NCBI RefSeq assembly: GCF_024198255.1
Contig: NZ_JAJVKW010000006.1
Span: 372,001 to 436,000, forward strand
DNA length: 64,000 nt
Direction: 5' to 3'
Source: Myxococcus guangdongensis
Lineage (GTDB): Bacteria > Myxococcota > Myxococcia > Myxococcales > Myxococcaceae
Shown in pieces: positions 31,993 through 40,879 of this stretch. The notes below the pieces were generated by a model. The model searched no databases. It saw only the letters and a program-made list of their open reading frames with translations, and was not told the origin of the DNA. The first letter of the stretch is position 1, and every line of letters begins with the position of its first letter. A program made the position numbers and the translations under genes.

Positions 31993-34755
31993 ATGCGACG
32001 CAGCGGGGCTCGGGTTCATGCGAGTCATTCATCCGAGGCGCGGGGCTCCACGCCCTCGGCGCGGCCGCTCGCGTCGGTTCCGGCGCGGGCTGTCGCGGGC
32101 GAGCCGGGCCCTGTCTCGCCGGGCGTCCGGTTCGACTTCAGCCGGCTCCCGCTCACCCCCAGCGTGCGGCGTGTCGCGTGCGCGGGGGGCTCCTGCGGGT
32201 GCTCATCCTGCGAGAAGAAGAAGGAGGAGGTGGCCCGGGCAGCACAGCCCGGTGCCTCCGGCGCGAGTCCTTCCGAGAGCGTCTCCGCGCACGTCGCCCG
32301 TGGCCTGGGCTCCGGGCAACCCCTGGAGTCCTCCGCGCGTGCCTTCTTCGAGCCGCGCTTCGGCCAGTACCTGGGCGGCGTGCGCATCCACACCGACGCG
32401 AAGGCGGCGGACTCGGCTCGCGCGCTCCAGGCTCGCGCGTACACGGTGGGCAGTGACATCGCCTTCCAGGAGGGCGCGTACTCACCAGCCACCCACGCGG
32501 GACGTCGACTGCTCGCGCATGAGTTGACGCACGTGCTGCAGCAGACCGGAGGCCGCGCGACCTCCGGCGCCCGGCTGGCCCGCTTCGCCACGGGTGGGCT
32601 GGCGGTGTCCTCACCGGGGGACGCCTCCGAGCGCGAGGCCGAGTCCATGGCGGACGCGGTGATGGCGGACGGCGCGACGCGCGAGCCAGGGCGCCACCGC
32701 CTGGGCGTGGCCCGGGACTTCTCCCCGGCCCCCGCGTCCAAGTACACGGTGCCCTCACCGCCGGCGCCGCCCACGCCGCCGCCGCCCCTCAAGACGACGT
32801 CGGACGTGCCGCCGACGCAGTCGGGCACCCCCGTCAACAAGAACGGGCTCGTCGCCGCCGAGGAGGGCGTCAACCTCCGCGCCTCACCGGACACCGGGGC
32901 CGCGCCGCTCGAGCGGCTCCCGCAGAACACCCGCATGTTCGTCAGCCGCGAGCAGTCCGGCGGCTGGTACTTCGTGATGCTGGTGGATGGCCGCTTCGGC
33001 TACGTGGCGAAGTCCCACGTCACGGTGGACATGCCGGACCCGGAGGCGAAGTTGTACCGCATCGCCCCGGGGGAGACGGCGCTCGACATCGTCAAGCGCT
33101 TCTACAAGTCGGACGCGACGACGTGGGGCCAGGACGAGCGCTTCTTCGTCAACGTGCTGGTGTTCGTCAACGCGGAGCGCGGACGCAAGGGCATCTTCAA
33201 GCCGGACCCGAAGGCGGGCTGGGACACCACCCAGACGCACGCGGGCTCGCAAATCTGGATACCGGGCGTCGAGTTCGCCAAGGCGCTCAAGGGCCAGGTC
33301 TCCTCGGGCTCCATCACCTACGAGGCCTACCAGACGGTCAAGAACGTCATCACCGCCATCGGTGAGTTCCTGGCCGGCTCCATCGCCTTCGTGGCGGGGC
33401 TGCTGCACGGCGTGCTCGAGTCGCTCTGGGACACGCTGGTGGGGCTGGTGGACCTGGCGAAGCTCGCGGGCAAGCTGGTGTGGAGCCTCGTCACGGGCAG
33501 CCTGCTGTCCGACCTCCGGGGCTTCTTCAAGGACTTGTCCAAGCTCGACTTCAAGCAGCTGCTGGACGCGGGGCTCGACGCGCTGGACAAGAAGTGGAAC
33601 GACCCGAGCCTTCTCAAGCGCTGGCACTTCCGGGGATGGATTACCGGCTACGCGCTGGCGGAAATCGTGATGCTGTTCTTCAGCGGCGGCGCGCTCACGG
33701 CGCTCAAGAGCGCGGGCAAGGCGGGCAAGTTCGCCCAGTTCCTCGCCAAGATGCCGCGCGCGGCGAAGTTCCTGGAGAAGGCCGCCGAGGCCGCCAAGGG
33801 GCTCAAGGAGGCCGAGTCCCTGCGCAAGGGCATGAAGGCGCTCACCACGGCGCGCGACTGGGCCGTGCGCGTGCTCAAGGTGCCCGGCCACCTCCTGCAG
33901 AACCTCTCCGCCGAGGCGCTCGAGCGGCTCAAGCGCCTGCCCCAGTGGGCCATCGAGCGCTTCCGCGAGCTGAGCGACGTGGCCAAGGCGCGCGTGCTGG
34001 GCTGCGCCTCGCCGTGCAAGGTGGACCTGGATGCCATCCAGAAGTACCTGGCGGAGCTGGCCGCCAAGGGCGCCACCGGCGCGAAGAAGCTCAGCACCCC
34101 CGAGAGCGTGCTCGCCGCGCTGCCCAAGGATTTGAACATCGGGAAGATAAAACAGTACCTCGACGAGTACCCGGCCCTGATGGAGCTCATCCGCAAGGCG
34201 GACCTCACGGACCTGGACCTGGCGAAGATGGCCGACTTCCTCACCGCCGCGGACAAGGCCAACCCCAAGACGGCGTACCAGACCTTCACCCGCTACCTCA
34301 CCCTGGTGGTGCCGTCGAAGACGGGGGGGGACATCGACGCGTTCAACAAAATCGTCGAGGCGGTGGTGAAGGCGGACCCGCGCCAGGGCGCCGCCCTCAA
34401 GGGCCCCATGTTCGAGGCCTTCGCGCGCACGCACCTGCAGGAGTTCGCCGGCAAGGCCTTCACGCGCGAGACGTTCAACGTCCCCGGCGGCACGCGCCGC
34501 ACCGCGGACCGCTTCTTCGCGGACAAGGGCGAGCTGTGGGAGGTCAAGCACCAGCTCACCGACAAGGTGCCGCCGGGCCAGGTGGACGACTACCTCTCCT
34601 TCCTCGGCACCACGGGCAACACCACGAAGGCGGAGGTGAAGTCGCTGAACTACCTGTTCCCCTCGGAGGAGGCCGCGAAGCTGAACTCGGCGCTCAAGGC
34701 GCGCGGCATCACCGTCTGGTATGTGAAGCAGCCCAACGTGCTGACGAAGCTCTAG
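31993..34755 (+). CDS. DUF4157 (eCIS core domain) protein with C-terminal nuclease-like toxin module
   Basis: A 920-residue protein. ATG 31993 is chosen because AAGGGGG lies 6 nt upstream; the frame is open to 31801. A Cys cluster (CAGGSCGCSSC) at 63-73 precedes the DUF4157 domain at about 114-185. That domain includes FFEPRFGQYLGGVRIHTDAK, RAYTVGSDIAF and the metallopeptidase-type HELTH (176-180). Then come a Pro-rich linker, an SH3-like domain (about 286-345), a LysM-like segment (about 353-425), amphipathic/hydrophobic helices (about 452-490 and 551-600) and a CASPC motif (671-675). The C-terminal domain (about 804-915) has TADRFF (D839) and ELWEVKHQ (E850, K852), a PD-(D/E)xK restriction-endonuclease-like active site. 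DUF4157 is strongly associated with cargo of extracellular contractile injection systems, and such an operon lies 14 kb away. I infer a nuclease effector, with the gene 12 bp downstream as immunity candidate. Confidence 0.85.
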   Translation: MRRSGARVHASHSSEARGSTPSARPLASVPARAVAGEPGPVSPGVRFDFSRLPLTPSVRRVACAGGSCGCSSCEKKKEEVARAAQPGASGASPSESVSAHVARGLGSGQPLESSARAFFEPRFGQYLGGVRIHTDAKAADSARALQARAYTVGSDIAFQEGAYSPATHAGRRLLAHELTHVLQQTGGRATSGARLARFATGGLAVSSPGDASEREAESMADAVMADGATREPGRHRLGVARDFSPAPASKYTVPSPPAPPTPPPPLKTTSDVPPTQSGTPVNKNGLVAAEEGVNLRASPDTGAAPLERLPQNTRMFVSREQSGGWYFVMLVDGRFGYVAKSHVTVDMPDPEAKLYRIAPGETALDIVKRFYKSDATTWGQDERFFVNVLVFVNAERGRKGIFKPDPKAGWDTTQTHAGSQIWIPGVEFAKALKGQVSSGSITYEAYQTVKNVITAIGEFLAGSIAFVAGLLHGVLESLWDTLVGLVDLAKLAGKLVWSLVTGSLLSDLRGFFKDLSKLDFKQLLDAGLDALDKKWNDPSLLKRWHFRGWITGYALAEIVMLFFSGGALTALKSAGKAGKFAQFLAKMPRAAKFLEKAAEAAKGLKEAESLRKGMKALTTARDWAVRVLKVPGHLLQNLSAEALERLKRLPQWAIERFRELSDVAKARVLGCASPCKVDLDAIQKYLAELAAKGATGAKKLSTPESVLAALPKDLNIGKIKQYLDEYPALMELIRKADLTDLDLAKMADFLTAADKANPKTAYQTFTRYLTLVVPSKTGGDIDAFNKIVEAVVKADPRQGAALKGPMFEAFARTHLQEFAGKAFTRETFNVPGGTRRTADRFFADKGELWEVKHQLTDKVPPGQVDDYLSFLGTTGNTTKAEVKSLNYLFPSEEAAKLNSALKARGITVWYVKQPNVLTKL

Positions 34756-34767
34756 CGAGGACGCGCC

Positions 34768-35490
34768 ATGGCCCAGGTGAAGTGGACCGCCAGCTCGCAG
34801 CACCACGACTGGAATGATCGGCGCGCCCCGGCTGCCTTCATCGACGCGCTCTCCGAGGCGGGGTTGGTGGGGACGGTGGAGGGGGTGTGCGGCTGGGACG
34901 AGGACGCCACTCGGCGCGCGGTGAAGCTCCAGGGGCCGGGCGTGGGCGCGAGGCTGATGGCGGAGATTCCCAAGAAGGAGAAGCACCCGTTCCTCAAGGC
35001 CTGGGGGGGCACGCCTTCGCCGTGGACGCTGTCGGTGGGCATCTCCCGCTTCGTCGCCGACGAGGGGCGGGTGGCGGGGCTCAACACCTTCGTCTTCCAG
35101 TTCGACGGGGCGCCCTACGAGGACGAGGCGGGCTCCGCGCTCCTGCTCGCCGCGTTCCACGCGGCCCACGCGCCCGACACCACGGAGTTCGCCGCCATCC
35201 ATCCCCTGGCGCGCTACGAGGCGTTGGAGACGGGCGAATTCCACCCCGCTGTGACGCTCGGGCCCATGTTCGCCGGCGTCTACTGGGCGTGCTTCCTGGG
35301 CAAGGGGCACGTGGAGCAGTTCGACCGCGCGGTGCTCGCGCGACTGCCGCCGGAGCGGGTGGAGTGGGTGGACGGCGGCAAGGGTCTGTTCCTCGTCACC
35401 ACGCCCCGGCTCGGGGATGCCACCACCCCGGCGGTGGAGGCGGAGATGCTGCGCCTCACCGAGGTGTTCCGCGAGGCCCGGCGGCGATGA
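34768..35490 (+). CDS. candidate immunity protein for the DUF4157 effector
   Basis: A 240-residue soluble protein, no signal peptide, starting 12 bp after the effector stop, with GCGAGGA before ATG. It is mixed alpha/beta with many acidic residues. Notable segments are VKWTASSQHHDWNDRRAP at the N-terminus, FVFQFDGAPYEDEAG, HPAVTLGPMFAGVYWACFLG and LFLVTTPRLGDATTPAVEAE. The layout resembles myxobacterial polymorphic-toxin immunity proteins of the Imm52 kind, but I cannot assign the family with certainty. Position, spacing and acidic character support an antitoxin/immunity role; this is inference from context. Confidence 0.6.
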   Translation: MAQVKWTASSQHHDWNDRRAPAAFIDALSEAGLVGTVEGVCGWDEDATRRAVKLQGPGVGARLMAEIPKKEKHPFLKAWGGTPSPWTLSVGISRFVADEGRVAGLNTFVFQFDGAPYEDEAGSALLLAAFHAAHAPDTTEFAAIHPLARYEALETGEFHPAVTLGPMFAGVYWACFLGKGHVEQFDRAVLARLPPERVEWVDGGKGLFLVTTPRLGDATTPAVEAEMLRLTEVFREARRR

Positions 35491-35597
35491 GCCACCGGGC
35501 GCCCGCGCTTTCCCGTCACGTCGGGTGACGGGCCTTCAAACTCCGGACGCGCGGCGCGATGACGGCCCGCGCGCCCGGAGGTCCTCCCCGCGCTGCC

Positions 35598-37478
35598 TCA
35601 GGGGTAGGTGATGGCCTCGATGAGGGACGGGTGGTCCGCGCCGCACAGGGAGTCCGCGTCCGCGCCGAGGAACACCCCGCGCAGCACGTGGTCCGCCTGG
35701 CCCTGGCGCTTCACCGTGAGCGAGTAGGGCACGGGCGTGTCGTCGGCGGGCGACGCCTCGAAGCTCGTGCTCTTCAGGCAGATGAAGTACGTGCCGCTGG
35801 GAGGCGTGCCGTCCGGGCCGGACGGCGCCAGCGCGCCGGCCTTGGCGGGCCCGTACGCGAGCAGCTCACCGTTGGGCGTGCGGACGATGAGGTCCTGGTC
35901 CTGCGCCCGCTCCCAGCTCGCGGTGACGTCCAGGGGGGCGCCCGGGAGCGCGCGGGCCCCGCAGACGCCGTTGGCGCACGTCTTCCCCGTGCCGCACCGG
36001 TTGCCGCAGCAGCCGCAGTTGGCGGGGTCGGTGTTGGCGTTCACGCACGAGGCGCCGCACTTCACCTGCGGCGGCGGGCAGCTGCCCGGCACGCAGTCGA
36101 AGCCTCCCGGCTGGTTCACGCACCGCTGCCCGGGCGTGCACGTGTGCGTGCCCGCGGTGCACTCGTTGATGTCGTTGCAGGTGCGGCCGTTGCCGGAGTA
36201 GCCCGCCTTGCAGGTGCAGTTGTAGCTGCCCTGGGTGTTGGAGCAGGTGGCGTTGGCGGAGCACTGCGAGGTGCCGTTGGTGCACTCGTTGACGTCGTTG
36301 CAGGTGCGGCCGTTGCCCGTGTAGCCCGTCTTGCACGCGCAGGTGTAGCTGCCCGCCGTGTTGGTGCAGGTGGCGTTGACCGAGCACTGCGACGTGCCGT
36401 TGGTGCACTCGTTGATGTCGTTGCAGGTGCGGCCGTCGCCGGAGTAGCCCGCCTTGCACGCGCAGGTGTAGCTGCCCTGGGTGTTGGAGCAGGTGGCGTT
36501 GGTGGAGCACTGGGCGGTGCCGTTGGTGCACTCGTTGACGTCGTTGCAGGTGCGGCCGTTGCCCGTGTAGCCCGCCTTGCACGCGCAGGTGTAGCTGCCC
36601 GTCGTGTTGGTGCAGGTGGCGTTGGGGGAGCACTGCGAGGTGCCGTTGGTGCACTCGTTGATGTCGTTGCAGGTGCGGCCGTTGCCGGAGTAGCCCGCCT
36701 TGCACGTGCAGGTGTAGCCGCCCTGGGTGTTGGCGCAGGTGGCGTTGACGGAGCACTGGGCGGTGCCGTTGGTGCACTCGTTGACGTCGGTGCAGACGCT
36801 GGGGCTGCCCTGACAGGTGTAGCCGGGCTCCACCTGGCAGGTGGTGCTACAGCCGTCGTTCGCCGTGCGGTTGCCGTCGTCACATGACTCGCCGGTGCTC
36901 ACGCGGCCATCGCCGCACAAGGGCCCCAGCGTCTCCACGGCGTCGATGGCGTAGAGGCCGAGGATGGCGCGGTTGAGCCTCACGTAGCGGTAGGGCGCGG
37001 CGTTGGAGTAGGGGACATCCACGGAGAAGAAGCCCACGCCCAGCTGGATGAGGTTCGCCTGTCCGCTGGCGATGACCGTCCGGTCGGCGCTCAGGAAGTC
37101 CACGGTGAACAGCACGGCCAGGTTCAGGCCCCCGTAGTGGATGCGAAGGTTGCCACGGCCTTCCTCGCCCTGGCCCATGTCCAGGAGCAGCGAGCCGCCG
37201 AGCACGGAGAGGACGGTGGCGGGCTGGCCGTCAGGGGCGCCCACGGCGTTGTTGGGGTTGATGACCACGTTGAGGCCGCTGGGGATGGCCGCGTCCGCGT
37301 ACGGGTCCACCACCGCCAGCGTGGCGCTCTCCTCGGACTGGGCGTCCTCGAGCGGGGCCTCGGACTCGCCCTCCAGCTTCTCTTCCTCTTGCGGATTCGC
37401 ACCACAAGCACCGAGGACGGTGCACAGCAACACCGCGCCCAGCATGCGCCACGTCGTGGCCCTTCGACTGAACTCCAT
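35598..37478 (-). CDS. EGF-repeat surface lipoprotein
   Basis: A 626-residue lipoprotein. ATG 37478 is used (GGAG 6 nt upstream; an in-frame ATG at 37490 is possible), with lipobox TVLGAC. After an acidic linker and about 150 residues of beta domain comes a DUF4215-like Cys motif (CGDGRVSTGESCDDGN). Five near-identical calcium-binding EGF-like modules of 41 residues follow (DVNECTNGTxQC, CKAGYSGNGRTC). A sixth degenerate EGF module (ECTAGTHTC) and a Cys-rich segment (CGCCGNRCGTGKTC) come next. The C-terminal 160 residues resemble a pre-peptidase/bacterial C-terminal beta domain (YFICLKSTSFEASPADDTPV). It is likely a cell-surface adhesive or recognition protein. Repeat number may vary between strains by slippage. 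Confidence 0.85.
   Translation of the reverse strand: MEFSRRATTWRMLGAVLLCTVLGACGANPQEEEKLEGESEAPLEDAQSEESATLAVVDPYADAAIPSGLNVVINPNNAVGAPDGQPATVLSVLGGSLLLDMGQGEEGRGNLRIHYGGLNLAVLFTVDFLSADRTVIASGQANLIQLGVGFFSVDVPYSNAAPYRYVRLNRAILGLYAIDAVETLGPLCGDGRVSTGESCDDGNRTANDGCSTTCQVEPGYTCQGSPSVCTDVNECTNGTAQCSVNATCANTQGGYTCTCKAGYSGNGRTCNDINECTNGTSQCSPNATCTNTTGSYTCACKAGYTGNGRTCNDVNECTNGTAQCSTNATCSNTQGSYTCACKAGYSGDGRTCNDINECTNGTSQCSVNATCTNTAGSYTCACKTGYTGNGRTCNDVNECTNGTSQCSANATCSNTQGSYNCTCKAGYSGNGRTCNDINECTAGTHTCTPGQRCVNQPGGFDCVPGSCPPPQVKCGASCVNANTDPANCGCCGNRCGTGKTCANGVCGARALPGAPLDVTASWERAQDQDLIVRTPNGELLAYGPAKAGALAPSGPDGTPPSGTYFICLKSTSFEASPADDTPVPYSLTVKRQGQADHVLRGVFLGADADSLCGADHPSLIEAITYP
36174..36788 (-). 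repeat. tandem 123-bp repeats encoding EGF modules
   Basis: Five consecutive 123-bp units with very high nucleotide identity, in frame within the EGF-repeat gene. Each encodes 41 residues from D(V/I)NEC to RTCN. Two alternating subtypes are visible (DVNEC/AGYTGNG or AGYSGNG versus DINEC), which suggests that a two-module unit was duplicated. Confidence 0.85.
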
Positions 37479-37731
37479 GTCTCGCTCCATTCCAATCGCT
37501 CACCGACGGGCTTCCCGGGGGATGTCCCCGGAGCGGAAGCCGTCGGAGCGCATGGAAGGCACGACGACGTCTTCGTGCCTGGAGCAGGGGGGCCTTGGTG
37601 ACCCGGACTCGTACACCAACCGACACGGGTGTCGTTGAGTGTCGCGGGGGCGCGTTGGGGAAGACATCCGGGAGGTCCTCGGAGGCAGCGTGGAGCGCGT
37701 CTGCGTGCGGGCCTCCCGGCGGGGGGGAGGG

Positions 37732-38559
37732 CTACCGCTTGCGGTGCCACGCCTTGAGCTCGGCCTTCTTCTCCGCGCCCAGCTGGTCCAGCCGCTCCTG
37801 CCAGCGCTCCCGGTGAGGCCGGAGCGCGGCGACCACGGCGCGGGCCACGACGAGGTTGCGGTACCACTTCGAGTCGGAGGGGACGATGGTCCACGGGGCC
37901 TGCTTCGTGGCGGTGCGCGCGAAGACGTCCTGATAGGCCCGGGTGTAGTCCGCCCAGTGCTTGCGGTCCTCCCAGTCCCCGGCGCTGATCTTCCACGCCT
38001 TGCGCGGCTCCTTCTCCCGGTCCAGCAGGCGCTGCTCCTGCTCCTCGCGGCTGATGTGGAGGAAGAACTTCAGGACGATGGTGCCGTGCTCGACGAGCAT
38101 CTCCTCGAAGTCCTGGATGTGGCCGTAGCGCTCCTTCCAGAGGGCCTGGGGCGCCAGCTGGTGCACGCGCACGGCGAGCACGTCCTCGTAGTGGGAGCGG
38201 TTGAAGATGGAGAACTCACCCAGGCGCGGGGTGTGGCGGTGGATGCGCCAGAGGAAGTCGTGCTCGCGCTCCTCGAGCGTGGGGGCCGCGAACGACGCGA
38301 CGGAGACACCCCGGGGGTTGAGGCTTCCCACCACGTGCTTGATGGTGCCGTCCTTGCCCGCGGTGTCGCGGCCCTGCAGGACGATGAGCACCGAGTTGAG
38401 CCGCGAGCCCCACATCAGGTCCTGGAGGTCGAACATCTCCTCGCCCAGGGACTCGAACTCCGCCTTCGCGTCGGTCTTCTGTTCGTTCTTCGGAGGCGTG
38501 GTGGAGATCTTCTCCAACCGCACCTTGGCTCCCTGACTCGCGCTGGTGATGAGCTGCAT
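37732..38559 (-). CDS. ppk2: polyphosphate kinase 2 family protein
   Basis: A 275-residue PPK2-family kinase. Walker A is GRDTAGKDGTIKH, with the lid and base-binding RGVSVASF region. Walker B-like FNRSHYEDVL follows, and the lid-helix Arg residues are in REKEPRKAWKISAGDW. These are canonical for class I PPK2, which transfers phosphate between polyphosphate and NDP or NMP. The length fits the single-domain form. The direction in vivo (polyphosphate-driven ADP/GDP phosphorylation) is inferred from family members. It is transcribed divergently from the mucoidy-inhibitor-like pair over 130 bp. The roughly 250 bp between its stop and the EGF gene's start hold one short palindrome (CGACACGGGTGTCG at 37621). 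Confidence 0.9.
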   Translation of the reverse strand: MQLITSASQGAKVRLEKISTTPPKNEQKTDAKAEFESLGEEMFDLQDLMWGSRLNSVLIVLQGRDTAGKDGTIKHVVGSLNPRGVSVASFAAPTLEEREHDFLWRIHRHTPRLGEFSIFNRSHYEDVLAVRVHQLAPQALWKERYGHIQDFEEMLVEHGTIVLKFFLHISREEQEQRLLDREKEPRKAWKISAGDWEDRKHWADYTRAYQDVFARTATKQAPWTIVPSDSKWYRNLVVARAVVAALRPHRERWQERLDQLGAEKKAELKAWHRKR

Positions 38560-38689
38560 GACGCCCTTTCGATGAGGCCCTGGTCCGGACGCAGCGTGCC
38601 ATCCGGCGCGTCCGGGGCTGAAGCAATCGTGCGGGCGTCATGATGACTTCGTGAAGATGTGAGCACAGTCGGGCACGTACCTTGGCGCC

Positions 38690-40864
38690 ATGCTCCTTCT
38701 TGGACTGGGTTGGGCCGTCAGTCACCTGCTGCACGCCTCCACCGAGGCGCCCATCACCGACGTCACCGTCTACAGCGACCGGGCGCGGGTGGTGCGGACC
38801 GCCTCGCTCCAGCTCTCGGGGGCGGAGCGCCTGGAGCTGCCCCTGTTGCCGGAGGCCGTGGACCCGAGCTCCATCCAGGTGGAGGCGGAAGGGGCCCGCG
38901 TCGCCTCCGTGGAGGTGCGCCCCGCCCAGCCGCCGCCGTTCCCCGTGGAGGAGGCCACGCTGTTGCTCGCGACGCTGGACCGGCTGGGGGACGAGCTCGC
39001 CCGCGTCACCGCCGAGCACCAGGCGCATCAGCGGCAGGTCGCCGCGCTCGGCCGCATCCAGCCGAAGGCGGCGGGGGAGGACTCCGACGGCGCGAGCGGT
39101 GCGCTGGCGCCCGGAGGCTGGAGCGCGTCCGCCGCCTTCCTCGTCGAGCTGAGCACGAAGCGCGAGGCGCGGATGCGTGAGCTCGAGGCCCGCATGCAGG
39201 CTTTGCGGGACGAGCGCGAGGAGCGCCTGGTGGACGCGAACCGTCTGGGCGAGCTGCCCTCGCCACGCGGCTTCGAGGTGCGGGTGGCCCTCACCGGCTC
39301 GGGCGCCGCGAAGGTGCGCCTGTCCTATCTGGTGCTCCAGCAGGCGCGCTGGTACCCGCGCTACGAGCTGCAGTTGAATCCGGCGCAGCAGCGGGTGCAG
39401 GTGGCCTTCGCCGGCCTCGTCAGCCAGGAGACGGGCGAGGATTGGACCCGGGCCCGCCTCACGCTCAGCACCGCGCTGCCCTCCACCTTCACCGCGCTGC
39501 CGAAGCTGACGACGTGGAAGCTGGGCACCGTCGAGCGCTTCATCCCCACGGCGCGGCGGACCGACGAGCTCCCGAGCGAGCCGCCGCCGCTGCCCATGCC
39601 CGCGGCCTCTCAGGACGTGGTGGCGGACCTGCGCCGCGAGCTCCAGACGCGAGCCCAGGAGAAGTTCCCGCCGCGCCGCCCGGAGAAGGTGGCCCGGGCG
39701 CCGAGGTCAGCTTCGACGCCGACGGAGCCGGCCTCGGCGCCGGAGTCTCCCCGCCCTTCGTCGAGCGCGAGGGTGGTGCCGGGCAGTGATGCCTTCGTCC
39801 TCGGCGGCGTCATCGATGCCCAGTCGCGAGGTCCGGTGAGCGACGTCGTCGTCACCGCCACCTCGCCGAGCCTGCCGGGAGAGGAGGTCACCGTGACGGA
39901 CGCACAGGGAATCTATCGGCTCCCGCCCTTGCCGCCCGGCGTCTACACCCTCCGGTTCGAGAAGGAGCAATACAAGCCCTACGCCCGCTCGGACATCCAG
40001 GTGCGGATGCAGCGCACCCTCCGGGTGAACGTGGAGCTGCTCCCGGAGAGCCTGGGCGAGGTCGTCGAAATCGTGGGCACGCCCCCCACCATCGACGTGG
40101 GCAGCACGAACACCGGGGTGGGCTTCTCGCTGCATGGGGCGCCCATCTCCAATTGGCGGCCGGAGCCCGTCGTGGACCGCTACGTGGGGCTGGCGCCGCC
40201 TCCGGGCTGGAGTCGTCCGGCGCTGGACTCGCAGCTGCCCGCGTCGCTCGCGGGAGGACATGACCTGGCCTTCACCGCGCCGCGCGCGGAGACGGTGCCC
40301 AGCGGGCAGGGCGAGCGCACCATCCCGCTGCTCCTCGAGTCGTGGCCCGTGCAGGTGGAGCGCCGCGTCTTCCCGGCGCTGGCGTCGGAGGCGTACCTGG
40401 TGGCGCGGTTGAAGAGCCCGTCGCGAAGCGCGCTGCCCGGAGGCACCGCCACGCTCTTCGTCGGAGACGACCCGTCCGGCACCGCGTCGCTCCCGCTCAT
40501 CGTCCCGGGCGAGCCCTTCACGCTGCCCTTGGGCGTGGACCCCGCCGTGCGCACCGCGCGCGACGTGCGACTGGTGCAGTCGAAGCAGGGCTTCATCTCC
40601 AAGGACGACCTCAACACGTACGAAGTCACGCTGGAGGTCTCCAATCCCTATCCCTTCGCGATGCAGACACAGGTGGTGGACCAGTGGCCCCTGGGCTGGG
40701 GCGGCGACGTGGAGTCCACGCTCGTGCGCACCGAGCCCATGGCGCGCCAGGACCCCAAGACGGGGGTGCTGCGCTGGGACGTGGTGATTCCCGCCTCCAG
40801 CAAGAAGACGCTCACCTTCGAGTACCGCCTGAAGCGCCCCCAGAACTGGAAGCTCATCCAGTAG
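38690..40864 (+). CDS. mucoidy inhibitor MuiA-like protein (DUF4140/DUF4139) with carboxypeptidase-regulatory insert
   Basis: A 724-residue protein whose N-terminus could be a weak signal anchor (LLLGLGWAVSHLL). DUF4140 begins at about residue 20 (ITDVTVYSDRARVVR). A coiled-coil stretch follows (KREARMRELEARMQALRDER). DUF4139 opens with VRLSYLVLQQARWYPRYELQ and QETGEDWTRARLTLSTA and closes with YEVTLEVSNPYP and KKTLTFEYRLK. Between its halves sits a foreign module at about residues 367-478. It holds a carboxypeptidase-regulatory-like Ig fold (GGVIDAQSRGPVSDVVVTA, then GIYRLPPLPPGVYTLRFEK) and a TonB-plug-like lead (EVVEIVGTPPTIDVGSTNTG). That pair is the usual N-terminus of Oar-type TonB-dependent receptors. 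MuiA homologues are envelope proteins of unclear biochemical role. It is followed 15 bp later by a simpler paralogue. Confidence 0.85.
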   Translation: MLLLGLGWAVSHLLHASTEAPITDVTVYSDRARVVRTASLQLSGAERLELPLLPEAVDPSSIQVEAEGARVASVEVRPAQPPPFPVEEATLLLATLDRLGDELARVTAEHQAHQRQVAALGRIQPKAAGEDSDGASGALAPGGWSASAAFLVELSTKREARMRELEARMQALRDEREERLVDANRLGELPSPRGFEVRVALTGSGAAKVRLSYLVLQQARWYPRYELQLNPAQQRVQVAFAGLVSQETGEDWTRARLTLSTALPSTFTALPKLTTWKLGTVERFIPTARRTDELPSEPPPLPMPAASQDVVADLRRELQTRAQEKFPPRRPEKVARAPRSASTPTEPASAPESPRPSSSARVVPGSDAFVLGGVIDAQSRGPVSDVVVTATSPSLPGEEVTVTDAQGIYRLPPLPPGVYTLRFEKEQYKPYARSDIQVRMQRTLRVNVELLPESLGEVVEIVGTPPTIDVGSTNTGVGFSLHGAPISNWRPEPVVDRYVGLAPPPGWSRPALDSQLPASLAGGHDLAFTAPRAETVPSGQGERTIPLLLESWPVQVERRVFPALASEAYLVARLKSPSRSALPGGTATLFVGDDPSGTASLPLIVPGEPFTLPLGVDPAVRTARDVRLVQSKQGFISKDDLNTYEVTLEVSNPYPFAMQTQVVDQWPLGWGGDVESTLVRTEPMARQDPKTGVLRWDVVIPASSKKTLTFEYRLKRPQNWKLIQ

Positions 40865-40879
40865 CCGCGAGGAGCCCCC

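Noticed and set aside
36174..36788. CRISPR-like array
   Set aside because: Regular 123-bp repeats without unique spacers; they encode in-frame EGF modules.
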